Positions 1 to 10,780 of a stretch of 64,000 nt of DNA are shown in pieces (within the stretch, counting starts at the first letter, position 1; every line of letters starts with the position of its first letter). The position numbers were made by a program, and so were the translations under genes. Source of the stretch: Zasmidium citrigriseum (Eukaryota; Ascomycota; Dothideomycetes; Mycosphaerellales; Mycosphaerellaceae). Under the pieces are notes generated by a model. It had not been told where the DNA came from. It did no database searches and worked only from the letters and a program-made list of their open reading frames with translations. Location of the stretch: NCBI GenBank assembly GCA_002786025.1, contig NHNW01000052.1, positions 124,001-188,000 on the forward strand, written 5' to 3'.

Positions 1-1139
1 GCAGTGCTCTCCATCTGTACTTGCTCGCCATCCTCCAGCTCCAGAACCCCTGAACGGGCGAAGGCGCCGCCGAACTGCCAGCCATGTTCCTGACGCAGGT
101 AGTCTTCCAGGTCATCGAGTTCATCGACCACATCTGAGATGCCGGTGCCGGTCATGCCCTCCAGGCCTTTGCGGAAGCGAACGAGGAGATTCTTGAGCAG
201 AGAACCGCCTTCGTCTGCAAGGTCGATCAGGCCGCCCTCTGCATCCTTGCAGTGTTGGAGTTGGAGCCGCAGGGCGGCGATGGCGTTGATAAAGAAGTCC
301 GAGTTGTCCGCGACGGCGGCTTTGCAGGTGAAGATCAGCGTGAGGATGCGCTTCCACTGCTCGAGACAGGAGAAGTTGTTGATGGTGAGGACCATGAGGA
401 AGCAGAATTGGAGTTCGCCGATGAGTTCTTCGGCATCGCCGCCTGTGCAGTGTTCTCGTGCGATGTGCTCGAGAGCCCAGGAGCGGTCTTGGGCGGCTTC
501 TGTCCGCTCTCTTCCCGTCGCTCCCTCTCGCCATGTCTGCTTGAGGTCGATAGGTAGTAGATGAAGCTCCTTATCAGCCTGCAATTCTTCCTTGTCCTGC
601 TCGTTCAACCCTGGAATGTCCTCCAAATCCCTTCTCGCCGAGCTTGCGGACGTCAAATGCCAGTGACTCGAGTCTCCTCCCGTGATCCTCGAAAGCAGCG
701 CCTCACTGATGGCAGATGTCAGACTCGGCCAGTCGTTGACTTCTTCCTCCTCGTCCTCGTCCGCCTCGGGCAGTGTGCTCTTCGAGGTCGTCTGCCGGTA
801 CGGCGTTAAACCCTCTCGCCAGAAACTTCCCAGGTTGGCTCGCCACCGTAGTCGTTCTGCTTCATCTGTCTCTGCCACTAGAGTCTCTGCTGCGGCGTTC
901 CATTTCGCGACGAAGAGTGGCGTGCCGTCGGACTCGCTTTTGTTGGGTATCCTGAACCAGAGGCCGTGTCGCTCGGAGAATGCTGTGCTGGTTCCTGCGA
1001 AGGCGAAGTGGAAGCCAGAGGGTAGGTCTTTGACTCCTCGAAATCGCGGGGTGACAGTGAAGGAGAGCAAATCGATGCCGGCTAATGCTGATGCTGGGAG
1101 GCCCAGAAGAAGGAGCGCTGGCGAGTTGGCGGTTTCCAT
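1..1139 (-). CDS. AAR2: AAR2 family U5 snRNP assembly factor (3' end beyond window)
   Basis: An open frame runs uninterrupted from the ATG at 1139 to the left edge, about 379 codons with no stop seen. The N-terminus (LLLLGLPASALAGIDLLSFT, then PRFRGVKDLPSGFHF) matches the start of AAR2, where a hydrophobic strand is followed by FRGVK-x-hP-G-hHF. The second half holds the all-alpha AAR2 domain, with ELQFCFLMVLTINNFSCLEQ and WKRILTLIFTCKAAV. In yeast, AAR2 binds Prp8 in the cytoplasmic U5 snRNP precursor and is replaced by Brr2 in the nucleus. An acidic linker (EADEDEEEEVNDW) near residue 130 separates the two parts. No intron is needed in the visible part. The C-terminus is lost at the window edge. 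Confidence 0.9.
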   Translation of the reverse strand, partial: METANSPALLLLGLPASALAGIDLLSFTVTPRFRGVKDLPSGFHFAFAGTSTAFSERHGLWFRIPNKSESDGTPLFVAKWNAAAETLVAETDEAERLRWRANLGSFWREGLTPYRQTTSKSTLPEADEDEEEEVNDWPSLTSAISEALLSRITGGDSSHWHLTSASSARRDLEDIPGLNEQDKEELQADKELHLLPIDLKQTWREGATGRERTEAAQDRSWALEHIAREHCTGGDAEELIGELQFCFLMVLTINNFSCLEQWKRILTLIFTCKAAVADNSDFFINAIAALRLQLQHCKDAEGGLIDLADEGGSLLKNLLVRFRKGLEGMTGTGISDVVDELDDLEDYLRQEHGWQFGGAFARSGVLELEDGEQVQMEST

Positions 1140-2733
1140 GTTTGTGGTCGGTGGTGGCGTGACGTCTGTCGAGGTTGGTCTTGCCGGAAGAGCTCGGAGT
1201 TTATTCAACTGCTCATGCGGGTGTTCCTCGTCATGTCTTGTGAAAGCCTCTGCTGGCCGGAAAGTTCTTTTGATGGCAGTTCCTCGAATGGTGACGGGGA
1301 CGGTCTCAGTTTTCAGTGCAAGACTTTCAAGTCGCTCCGTCGTCAAAAAGCAATACTTTCACAATTCGTTTTCCTTCTGTGAAGAACCAGGGGACAAAGT
1401 ATTGTGTCGTAAGGCTCGCGATCTGAAGATGTCTAGTTCTGTTCAGTTCAATCTTCTCCACGCCTGCAAAGTCCATCCGTAGAATGTTCTACCATGTTAG
1501 CTGTCTTCTGTCATCGCCACGTCTCTTTATCCACGCTCTCAATCTCTATTAGCGGAAATTGCAAAAAGTAACAACCCAAATTCCTACGTAGGACTTGGAC
1601 AGAGAAAGCCGAGTCCAAAAAGTTGACAAAAAAAAGTGTTGTGATGTGGACACTGTCTTGAAGATTGTGAGCAATTGTTCGCAGGCTGATTAACTGCGAA
1701 TTACTTACGGGAATTGAACCCACGACCTAAATGGTCGTTAATGTTTGATTGACATGTCAATCGATTGCAGTGAAGCTAACCTTTCACAAGTACGCAGACA
1801 TGCGAAGCGACTGAACGATATTAGAGACGTTCTGACCAAGTCAGGCGCTGAGATACTCACAAATCATACCCCTAGACCAAGTCTAATCGACTAGTTAGCA
1901 TTTGTTGATGCTGGCGAGTCGATCGTGGTCACTTACGCCCTGATTGGTTGGAGATCGAGCATCTGTGGCAGTGATGTAGCTCTGGGACATTTTCCCGGAG
2001 TTCCACCGATCATGCCTGCAATTCGGCCTTCGCGCTTTCATCGACTTACTCAATTACTTCCCACTAGCAAGAGTTGCTGTCATGAGCAGAACGAAGCGTT
2101 GGACCACCAAGAACATGACTCCAGTTATGGCCACTTCGGCTCGTGTGACGCTTCGACTGACCAGAAGACTGCGATTACCGCGGCGACAGGACCTCGAAGC
2201 CACCGGCAATCATAGGGAGAAAGAGCATAGGAAGCAGATACATGAGCAGATATACTAGAGATGAGTAGGGAGTGAAGTCGGATAAGTCTTTGTTTGCAAG
2301 ACGTTTTGGAACTGGATGCTGAGCTGCAGGAATGTAGACTGGCATTGCCCCTGGATCTGCACGGCTCATGTAAACATTGGGAAGGCTAAGGCTACAGCAA
2401 ACAGTCAGACGTCACGGCAACATGCAGCCCAAGAGTCGTACCAATATGCCAGTAAACGAACTCAGAGCAGAGATCAGCAAATTCGACTCGCCAGCTATTG
2501 AAATTTTCCTCGGATGGTGGTCAACAGACCGAGCTATTGCAGGCCTCATCACTCGAAAGGGCGGAACCGCAAAATGCCAATAGTAAGAACAACAACGAGA
2601 GACTGTGGTCTGCACAAGAAATACAGCAGCATTTGACACATTAGTGGATGGCTAACCGCGTGTAGACATGCTTGCAATTGCACTTGTGCTACCTAACTAT
2701 CCCACTACCTCTCCAATGACGATCGGCAACACT
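1140..2733. other. intergenic, 1.6 kb; contains a tRNA-like relic
   Basis: No reading frame here has family resemblance or splice support. The left part is the upstream region of AAR2 and the right end is the 3' flank of the enoyl reductase. The only structured element I see is the tRNA-like segment around 1700-1780. Confidence 0.5.
1700..1780 (-). other. degenerate tRNA-like element
   Basis: On the minus strand GGTTCAATTCC (1720-1710) fits the tRNA B box and TAGCTTCACTGC (1778-1767) resembles an A box, 58 nt apart as in class II tRNAs. A perfect 6-bp hairpin (1722-1727 with 1733-1738) sits where a long variable arm would be. A normal 7-bp acceptor stem and 7-nt anticodon loop cannot be formed, so this is not called a functional tRNA. 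It may be a decayed tRNA or a SINE-type promoter remnant. Confidence 0.3.
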
Positions 2734-3904
2734 CTACTCATCTTGAATCTTAACGATGACCTTCCGACCATCACCCTTGTGCTTCCACGCTTTGATGGCG
2801 TCTTCAAAGCCACCAGTCCCGATCTCCTCATACTCCTGAGTCTTGATCTTCCCGCTGGCAAGCAAGGCCTGGATGACTGGATTATACTTGACGGTCGCTT
2901 CATTGATCGGTTTAGCGTCTTCCGTATCTTGGCCCAGTCGACCCAGATGGATCTCGTAGGTCTTGCCGCCCTCAAAATCGGGAACACCGCTCCAGTCGTT
3001 GGTCGTGGCGAAGAGCTTTGGACTGGCCGACGAGTTCTTGAAGACCTCCTTTACAAGCTTTGGATCGTCGGACGATGTAGCGTCGTAAATGAGGCCGATG
3101 TTGCCACCGGTTGCTTCTCGGATGGCCTTCAGCTGATCTTCCATGGAGGCGCTGTAATCGAAGACGGCATTGGCGCCAAGGCCTTTTACTTTTTCGAAGT
3201 TCCTGGACGAGCACGAGGCGATCACCTTGTAGCCCGCCGCTCGAGCGAGCTGCACGCCTGCGCTCCCAACACTGCCAGAGCCGCCTAGAATCAAGACCCA
3301 TTCGTTGCGGTCAGCAGGTGTCGCAGCCTTGGGGTCCGGAACGGCCAGCTTGAGACCTTGGAATAATCCCAATGCAGATGTCTGCAAAGCCGACCCGCAG
3401 GTGGATGCTCCAGCAAAGGTGATGTTTGATGGCTTGCGCATAGTGGCGAAGGCGTCCATGAGGAAGTATTCGGTCCCTGTGGCGTAGCGAATGTCGCCTG
3501 GACGGGTACATCCAAAGACATGATCGCCAGCCTTGAAGCCATGCTTCTCGGCAGCGTTCTTGCCAGCATCGACAACGATACCTGCGGCATCACAGCCAAG
3601 ACCAACCGGCCATGACTGTACGAGCAAGCCCATCATCGGAATCATGGTGTCCCTGAAATAGAGTCAGCCACGAATCGATACGATGTTACAACCGATTGAT
3701 TGCCACGTACACTGGATTCATCGCTGCATAGATGGACTTGACCAAGATCTGATCTGGACCTGGCTTGGGGACTTCGATATCCCCGACCTTGGGCTCGGCG
3801 CCCTGCTTCTCAAAGATAACTGCCTTCATAGTTCCGGTTGGAATGGATGGTTGGTTCTTGTGTGGATGCAAAAGGTTGTTGATCGCTGACTTGGCAGACT
3901 TCAT
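2734..3904 (-). CDS. MDR-superfamily NADPH-dependent enoyl reductase / quinone-oxidoreductase-like protein
   Basis: Two exons, 3904-3711 and 3652-2734, with a GTACGT...CAG intron of 58 nt, give 370 aa. After a 25-residue extension comes MKAVIFEKQGAEPKVGDIEV, the standard start of the GroES-like domain; the second Met (residue 26) may be the true start. The Rossmann domain follows, with nucleotide motif GGSGSVGSAGVQLARAAGYK. The catalytic-zinc GHE signature is absent, as in zinc-independent enoyl reductases. The family reduces activated double bonds using NAD(P)H. Some members work in trans with polyketide synthases, but no PKS lies nearby, so the substrate is unknown. A TATA-like box lies about 60 nt upstream. 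Confidence 0.85.
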
Positions 3905-4982
3905 ACGGTACTGTCGATTGTTGGTGTTTTCGAACGACTATCTGCTGGAGCAGGACGGACGTCTTTTTATATGTTTTCCTCATCCCATGGCTGATTAAGT
4001 ACCTGCCATATTGAATCCCTGGACATGATGCTAAGCAACCAGACTCGGGAGCAAATTAGGCTTTCGCTCTCGCACCCTGTTTGCAAGCTGAAGGATGCTT
4101 GCAAAGCAGCCACCCTCACACTACTGCAGCTTTGCTTCTTCTCCGGCCTGTGGCTGGAGGCTTCGCATTGCCAGAAGTGTCCAGGCGACTAGAAGAATGC
4201 ACGGTTAACGATCTTCACAGGACTCTCGACAACAGCCAAGCTATCTGTGCCGCGATTATGGAGCAGAAACTAGGCCTCCCATTGACACTACTACATCCTA
4301 ACGATCGAATGAGGCCGATGTGAACGAGAGCATGCATTCGTAAGACAGCATTTCCAGCTGTTGTCAGTACCGCAAGCCACGCTTACTCAGGGATGAATCA
4401 CTCCTGTTGTGTAACTCTTGCTTGTTCGCTGCTTGCAATCTCTTGCCACTGACCGGAGAAAGCAATGGCCTTGGAAGCGAGACTTGACTAGGCGTTTAGG
4501 ACTTTGACGAAAATATCGGACGAGAGACGGACGAAGACCATACGACGGCGATCACTTTGATAATCTGGATTCCGAGGACTCGGAGAAGTATTGGTGCCTC
4601 AGGCTTGGAGGCTGACATTCATCGACCGGATCAACTTTGAGCCGCCATTGGAATCGGCCGATGACGTACCTCCTAGCAGTCGAGAGCACATTTCTGGCTT
4701 CCCTTCTGATAGATTTGAGGCATTACGATCTCTGTCCGAGTGTTCGACATACCGCCCGTTCAACCCATCAGCATCTTTGATTCTATCGTCTAGAATCTGC
4801 AAAATGACTTTACCACACACTCTCAATCTGTTAAGCAGCTCGTCCTGGGGCCTTCTGCACATTGGAGACTCGGCCGGTCGCATCTGGCCAGTGCCGCTTC
4901 AGACAGGCATAGAGCGAGAATCATGTCTCTTTAAGCTGCATAGTGGTATCTAACACACAATCTCTTGCCGACGCGTCCTCAT
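3905..4982. other. intergenic, about 1.1 kb
   Basis: Promoter side of the enoyl reductase and 3' flank of the peroxiredoxin, both on the minus strand. The frames at 4081-4323 and 4591-4953 show no domain, no splice logic and no resemblance to known proteins. Apart from the TATA-like box I see nothing. Confidence 0.5.
3964..3971 (-). promoter_or_regulatory. TATA-like box of the enoyl reductase gene
   Basis: TATAAAAA on the minus strand, about 60 nt before the ATG at 3904. The motif and distance fit a fungal core promoter; there is no other support. Confidence 0.35.
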
Positions 4983-5671
4983 CTAAACGTGTTGAAGCAC
5001 CTTGTCAGCAGCCGTGACAGTGACGCTCGGAGCCTGATCCTCAACAAAGATGTCTTTCACCACGCCATTCTCGACGATGGCCGCATAGCGCTGCGAGCGG
5101 TGGTTGCCGAGCAGACCGGAAGCGTCGAAGTCGAGGCCGGCGGCCTTGGAGAACTAAAGTCACAGCACACATCAGCCGACCATTCCTCGAGAGTTCTAGT
5201 TGCAGCGTATTGACTTACAGCACCAGTATCATCAGCCAAGAAATGCACAATGGAGTGGTTGGCTCCCAGCTTCTCTTTCCAAGCCTGTGTGGTGAAAGCA
5301 TCGTTCACGGCAACGATGTAGATGCCATGGACACCCTTGGAGGCGAACTGGTCGGCGTGCTCGACGTAGCCGGGGACCTGCGAGGAGCAGGGTGGTGTGA
5401 AGGCGCCGGGAACACCGACGATGATGTCTGTGGAGCTTGTCAGGACTGGTTCCCCGGCAGGTGGTGGTGTGATGACTTACTCTTGCCTGGGAGGCTAGAA
5501 AGGTCGACTGTGCCTTTCTCTGGGTTGTCTTCTTTCAGAGCTCCGCTTGTGGGGAGTTTGTCGCCCTTGGAGAGGGCCTTGCTGGTCTTGCTCTTCAGCT
5601 TGTCGACGAGGCCGCTGGAATCAGAGTCAGTTTGGCGTGGGGAGGCATTGAGTACGCTTCACATACGACAT
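4983..5671 (-). CDS. Prx5-type peroxiredoxin (AhpC/TSA, redoxin domain)
   Basis: Four exons: 5671-5667 (only ATGTC), 5614-5481, 5427-5219 and 5153-4983, giving 172 aa. The family signature PGAFTPPCSSQVPGY holds the peroxidatic Cys at residue 60, in the P-x3-T-x2-C context. VNDAFTTQAWKEKLGA is typical of atypical 2-Cys fungal Prx5 (PMP20/Ahp1) enzymes, which reduce peroxides with thioredoxin or glutathione. There is no clear mitochondrial presequence and no SKL-type tail, so a cytosolic site is inferred. All three introns end in consensus AG and the frame closes exactly. The 5-nt first coding exon is unusual, and an annotation program could easily miss it and choose a later start. Confidence 0.9.
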
Positions 5672-6137
5672 GTTCACGGTGTCTTTAATTCACAGTTTGC
5701 AAAAGTCTCAACTGAATCTGATATGTTCAATGCTACAAAATCAGCCGGGTTGTTCAAAGGTCGAAAAAGTTCGAGTCCCACGTTCTCATATATGCCCCTC
5801 GAGCTCCCATAGCTCTGTAGCTCTGCACAGCTCAGGCCAATGATGTAGCAAGAGCGGGCCTAGACGTATGACGTTTGTTGTTGGCAGACGATCACGAAAT
5901 CGAATCCACTGCGATCTCGGGCAGATGGAGGCTCTGTTCTCGTCGAGTATTTCAAATATCTTCATGCGGTGTCTCCTGATTTTTTTTCTTGTATGCAGCC
6001 ACAGGACATTGATGGACTCTTTGCATGCCTTTTCCCTCTGATCCGACATGAAAAGGCTTCCATTGAGTGGTCTCGATATTTTCTATTTGAGAATGAACGG
6101 GAATCGATTCCCGGCTTCGTTTCAGCATGGTATGCAA
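5672..6137. other. peroxiredoxin upstream region
   Basis: About 470 bp between the peroxiredoxin start and the possible second exon of the zinc-finger gene. A perfect palindrome (cgggaatcgattcccg) lies near 6100. No TATA-like box or open frame of note. Confidence 0.4.
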
Positions 6138-8023
6138 TCACCCAAACGATGAAATTCTGCTAATCCTCCTGTCTGGTGGCCCTGCCTTGCCATATATTCT
6201 CTTCAAGCGGTCCTCTGCAATCGAAGGCGAGGGAGAAGCTGGAGCAATCAGCATATGTCAACATCAATGTTTCGCAACATCTACTTACCCAAAGGCCTCT
6301 CCTTCTCCTTGCGCGTGGACGCCGTCTCCCTCTCACTCCTCTGTTCCTCGTCTCCACCCGAAGGCAGCTCCGTGATCGAATGCACAATCATATGCCGCCT
6401 CAGATCCTTGGGAAACAAGAATCCCTTCCCACACTTCTCGCAAATATGCGGTCGCTCTGCAGTGTGGTTCTTCTCATGCTTTCTGCGGTCTCCATCTCGA
6501 TCGAAAACTCGGTCGCAGCCAACAAAGGAACACGCAAAACCGCCAGAGATTTTGGGCACGCGCTTTCGTTTCTTGGAAAGACTGGTCTGGGAGCTGTAGT
6601 CAGAAGCCACAAGGCTGCGCGTCGAGCCGCCAGAGACGTAGCCCGGGTCTCGCGAGTAGGAGGATTCGTTTGAGGTCTTTCGGGATCCGTAGCTCCTTCT
6701 AGTCGGCATCGAAAGGCCTGGAGAGGCGATGCTGTAGTCGTCTGCTTCGGACTCCGTGGACGAGTACAAGGCATTGTTTTCGTCTGTCGATCGGATGCTC
6801 GAGAACATCCTTCCTTCATGAAACTTGAGCTTCTCTCTCCTCACCAGATCTGGGAGAGCGTCGAAGGCGTCGAGAGTTGCACGGTTCAATTCGAATCCCG
6901 GCGGGAAGTGCACATAGTCGCACTCGATCTCTACGTCCGAGCTGTTCCAGTTCGGTTTTGTGCCATCAAGCGCGAGCAACGTCAAGGCCGCATCGTCGGC
7001 GTTTTCGAACATGGCATAGCCTGTAGCCACGGGCTGTACGACCCCTGTCTTCATCGGATTGAAGCGATCAATAGCGATTTTCGAAGGCAAAGGTAGACCA
7101 GCCTCCCGCAGACACTGCCGCACCTTCGCCACGCTCAGCCGTGGTGATAAGAGATCGAACAGGACAATTCTTGGATCCACAAGACCCGGAGACCAATTAT
7201 TCTTCGTTGGGTTCCACCGTTTGCCAAGACCGAAAGGCAGCGAAGAAGATGCCTTGGTGAGCTCGCATTTGCAAAGCAACACCCTCTTCTCCCTGCCACT
7301 CCCGATGCTCACATGGCTCAAGCCCCAGAGGTTTGCCATCGAATGGACCTTTCGCCTCTGCCTCGTCTGCAAAGGCGAAGTGATAAGTGCGATTCGTTCC
7401 CGACAACGCCGGAAATCAGCCAGTCGTTCGCGTAAGTATGACATCCAGTCTTCGGTGTTGTCTGCTGCGGTCCAGGAATGGTGGCTGTCGCTATCTTCAA
7501 AGACGGTCTGCGGACCGCTGTAGGTCATGTCGGCCAATAGTCTGCCTCTTCTCCGTTTTGCTGCCCTTCGGCTACGCGGTCCAGGTGTGGAAGATCCTCG
7601 ATAGCATTGTTCGACAGATTCGAAGGAGGCATCCCGAGAGATGCTGAATTGGTCGAAATTGCTGCTTTCCTGACTGGCGGTCATATCGTAAGAACCAAGT
7701 CGTCGGGCCAGGGATTGCATGTTGAAAGAATTGCTCGTGGGTGGGCTCGTTCCGTAAATGCCATAAGGATTCGTGGCAGTCGCGTCCCACGTTGGATAAG
7801 GCACTTGTTGCTGCGCAGACGGCTCCACGAAGCTATTCCATTCCTCACCCGTCCATAAAGGTGCCATGAGAAGTTCATTATTCTGCATACTGTGCTCGTT
7901 CAAAGGTGAGACATTACTTGGCGGCACAGCTATCTCTTCGCTTCGGGGGATGATGAGATCAGCAGGATTAACTGTTTCCAAAGGGTCGTACATGGTGTTG
8001 GCCGCCATTGGATACACAGACAA
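6138..8023 (-). CDS. C2H2 zinc-finger protein with RRM-like segment
   Basis: The main frame 8023-6281 encodes 580 aa. A GTAAGT donor overlaps its stop codon; splicing 6288-6239 (50 nt, branch TGCTGAT, acceptor CAG) joins exon 6238-6138 in frame and gives 611 aa, the model preferred here. Near the C-terminus are two C2H2 fingers: C-x4-C-x12-H-x4-H starting CSFVGCDRVF, then CEKCGKGFLFPKDLRRHMIV. Roughly residues 290-380 read like an RRM, with strand RIVLFDLL and RNP1-like ATGYAMFENADDAALTLLAL. The N-terminus is disordered and a basic patch (RSRRAAKRRRGR) may be a nuclear signal. Likely a nuclear nucleic-acid-binding protein; the target is unknown. Confidence 0.75.
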
Positions 8024-8317
8024 CCACGCAACTGGCTGTTTCAGCGCCAGACAATTGGAACGAAAGGTGTGCTTTTGAGATTGGCGTGCCGGTCAGATGC
8101 ACTATTGGCGGCGCCGGCACCGCCCAAGTTGGCGGCAGTGCAGCGCTCACATGCGCAGCTTGCAGCTCCACCTCGCCTACCTTACCAATCAGCGATCCGC
8201 GTTCCGTGAATGCTTGCGTTTTGCTCGTGCAGAGGCGTAAAGATGCTGAAGAATTGGGATAGAGGACGGCGGTGTGGTATCAGACAGGATCTGAACATAT
8301 AATACATACTTTGGTCT

Positions 8318-9575
8318 TTAGGCGGGGCTTGTCCTGCCGCCGGGCGCTCTGACCACGTTCAGCTTCGCACCGGCATATCTTGTTCCGAAGACAGGCAGAT
8401 CACGCAGCTTGAGTTCGTCTTCAATGATCTTCCATCTTCCAACCTCCTTGTCCTTGTGCACTGGAGTTCGGCGACTTGAGTGAACCTGAACATTGCTCAT
8501 AGCGCCGAGCTCTTGGAACTTCGGTTCCTGCGCCAGCTTCTTCGGCTTCTCCTTGATCTTCAAAGCATTGTAGAGGTCGGCGAACGTTTCGACATTTGAT
8601 ATCGCTGGGTCTGAGACGCGTTTGCCAGTGAGTTGCATTGCTCGCTTCAAGATCTGGCCACAGTCAGTGTGATATCTAGTCTCGTGCACTGTCACGGCCA
8701 CTTACTGCCAGTTTTATTGATGGATCGCTCAGCTCCCATTCGGCCCACTGCTGGTGGCTCTCATTGAGCTCAGCTGTCGAAGTCGAAGACGTTGCGTTGC
8801 GAAGCTCGTTCAGAAGAGTCTTTTCGCTGACAGGCTCCGCCTCGGCGTCTGTCACCTCAATGCCAGATGATATCGCTTCGTGGTCTGCAGCACTCTCGTA
8901 CTTGAGCGACGCAACACCGTCCTTGACCACGATGGTCACATTGGCTCCGCGAAGCCCATCGCTACCCTTGCGTTTGTTGCACACCTCCATCACATCCCGT
9001 CCGGCCTCCTGCAAAGCGAGCACCTCCACGGCGATGTGATGGAGCAGTCTCTGCCATTGCACGTTCGTCAACTGTGCTTGCTTACGCGTGAGGAATCTGC
9101 CCGGTTCAATCAGCCGCGTCTCAAAACTCTTCCATCCAAGCGACTCTTACCCTTGGTACTGCTCCCCCATATCCGCCCTCTTCCTCACCCACTCTTCACT
9201 GCCAATGCTCTCCAGGCCGTCCCAAGTCTGCGCCGAAACATAATTGTTGTGCGTATACGTGTCGACGACCTCCGCAATCACGTATTCCTTTCCTCTGGCG
9301 CCAATTTTGGTCTCCAACTCGCCCTTTTCCCGCTTCGAAAGATCTTCCAGCTTCTTCTTCCGCTTGTCATCGCGCGACTGCTCGGCCTTCTTGCTCTGCT
9401 CCGTGCCGAACACGGAATCTTGTAGCCGCTTCCACCACGGGCCTTCTGCTCGGGAATTAGGGGATGTGTGGAGTTGGCGTGAGGCCTGGGCGAGACAGGT
9501 TCGACAGACGTAGGGTTGACGAGGAGACTCGCCGACCAGCCGCAATGCCTGACTGGCAGCTCGGACGTTGCGCAT
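8318..9575 (-). CDS. mitochondrial large-subunit ribosomal protein mL50
   Basis: Three exons: 9575-9151, 9096-8706 and 8653-8318, giving 383 aa. An ATG 19 codons upstream at 9632 would give 402. The first 40 residues are basic and serine-rich and include CRTCLAQASRQLH, a likely mitochondrial presequence. The conserved C-terminal block has LSDPSIKLAI, LKRAMQLTGKRV and KDKEVGRWKIIEDELK, matching the L50 family (human MRPL50, yeast mL50). It would be a structural protein of the 54S mitoribosome. Introns of 54 and 52 nt carry GTAAGA/GTAAGT donors and CAG acceptors. The third exon begins inside the conserved domain, which strongly supports the join. Confidence 0.83.
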
Positions 9576-9754
9576 GGCGGCGGTAGTTTGATGGATGGAG
9601 TTGTCGATGTCCGCAGGACGGGACGAGTTCAATGCGACTTTCTCGGAGGTGAGGCGAAGCTCCGCAAAGGATCACGTGATCGATCTAAAGATTACATGTA
9701 TGCATATTGAACAGTGCTTTGGCATTGCTGGGAGCGATACGGCGCTCTTGCCCT

Positions 9755-10780
9755 CTAACTTCCTCCGCCACCGCCGTCTCCTCCCCCGCCATCACCACCG
9801 CCTCCATCAGAACTGGCAAAGTCCCCGATTGCACAAGCCAGATCAGCGATATCGCCCTTCCTCTTCTGCCTCCTCGCCGCCTCTGCCATGGCCACCGCAG
9901 ATAGCAAGACCTCGTCATATGAAGCATCACTCAAACGTCCGTCCTCGAAAGTCAAGAGGTCACCCTTCATTTTCGCCAAAGTGTGGCCATTCTTTTTCGA
10001 ATCCTCCAGTTTTGCACCTCCAGTAACCTTATCCTTCTTCCAGTACCACTTCTCATCGAGGTTCGGCCGCGTTGTGGATTGAAAGCCCCATCGATTGTGC
10101 AACAGACCGGAGTGCGATATTGACGTGGAGCGCCCGTTTACTGTGAGATCGATGTTGTTAGAGGTCAATGTGTGAAATCTCACATTGCCCATGGGTACGC
10201 CATTAATCCTGGTGACAGTGACGAGTGGTTTACTCGACATGAAGTTGGGCACGTGAGCAGACTCGCGCGAAATAAGATAGAGTGCTATTCCAGTCTGCGG
10301 ATTCCAAACCTCTTCTTTACCGATTCGTACCGGTGGTATCGGTGAGGATGCAGAGAACGCCTCGCTTTGTGTCTGGGTCAGGGCCTGTGGATTCGAGTGC
10401 GGAGGTAAGGGATCCGGCTCGATTGTAGACGCTCGATTTCGCGGGGGAAGAGTTGGTATCTCCTCGACTGCAGGCTCTATGGGTGTCTTCGGCGGCCTTG
10501 GTGGTGGGAGTGGTGCCTGTTCATCCCCAAACGATGACCTCTGGTTGTATGTCGGCTGGTCGTAGTAGTAGCCCGGATGAGTGTATTCTGGTGGTGAAGC
10601 GTGCCATTGAGGTTGCGGCGGCGGTGGCGGCGGGATATACGAGTATTGAGGGAATGGCTGCGGATAAGATTGATGGTGGAAGTGCTCTGGCATGGGCATA
10701 TAGGTCGCTGTTGGTGGATAACAAGCCATGCTTTGACGCTTCGAGGCCTCTTTGGAAAGCTGTGTCAAGGAAACGGCCAT
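9755..10780 (-). CDS. uncharacterised protein, Pro/Tyr-rich N-terminus, glycine-rich tail
   Basis: A single exon of 341 aa; I do not recognise the family. Residues 20-140 are rich in Pro, Tyr, Gln and His and include a run of seven prolines, so they are probably disordered. Residues 150-310 look folded and beta-rich: EEVWNPQTGIALYLISRE, then WGFQSTTRPNLDEKWYWKKD and LLTFEDGRLSDASYDEVLLS. This order suggests a single beta-rich globular domain, which could be tubby-like; that is a guess. The last 20 residues are DGGGG repeats. No signal peptide or membrane segment is seen. A minus-strand gene just upstream of mL50 with its own promoter region. Confidence 0.7.
   Translation of the reverse strand: MAVSLTQLSKEASKRQSMACYPPTATYMPMPEHFHHQSYPQPFPQYSYIPPPPPPQPQWHASPPEYTHPGYYYDQPTYNQRSSFGDEQAPLPPPRPPKTPIEPAVEEIPTLPPRNRASTIEPDPLPPHSNPQALTQTQSEAFSASSPIPPVRIGKEEVWNPQTGIALYLISRESAHVPNFMSSKPLVTVTRINGVPMGNVRFHTLTSNNIDLTVNGRSTSISHSGLLHNRWGFQSTTRPNLDEKWYWKKDKVTGGAKLEDSKKNGHTLAKMKGDLLTFEDGRLSDASYDEVLLSAVAMAEAARRQKRKGDIADLACAIGDFASSDGGGGDGGGGDGGGGGS

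Noticed and set aside
682..1482. 266-codon plus-strand frame
   Set aside because: It is the antisense of AAR2, has biased Ser/Arg composition and no family features.
2734..3904. Enoyl reductase as part of a polyketide cluster
   Set aside because: Neighbours are AAR2 and a peroxiredoxin; the family also includes stand-alone quinone reductases.
6100..6120. Palindrome gggaatcgattccc as a tRNA B box
   Set aside because: It lacks the T-loop TTC and has no A box at a suitable distance; left as a plain palindrome.
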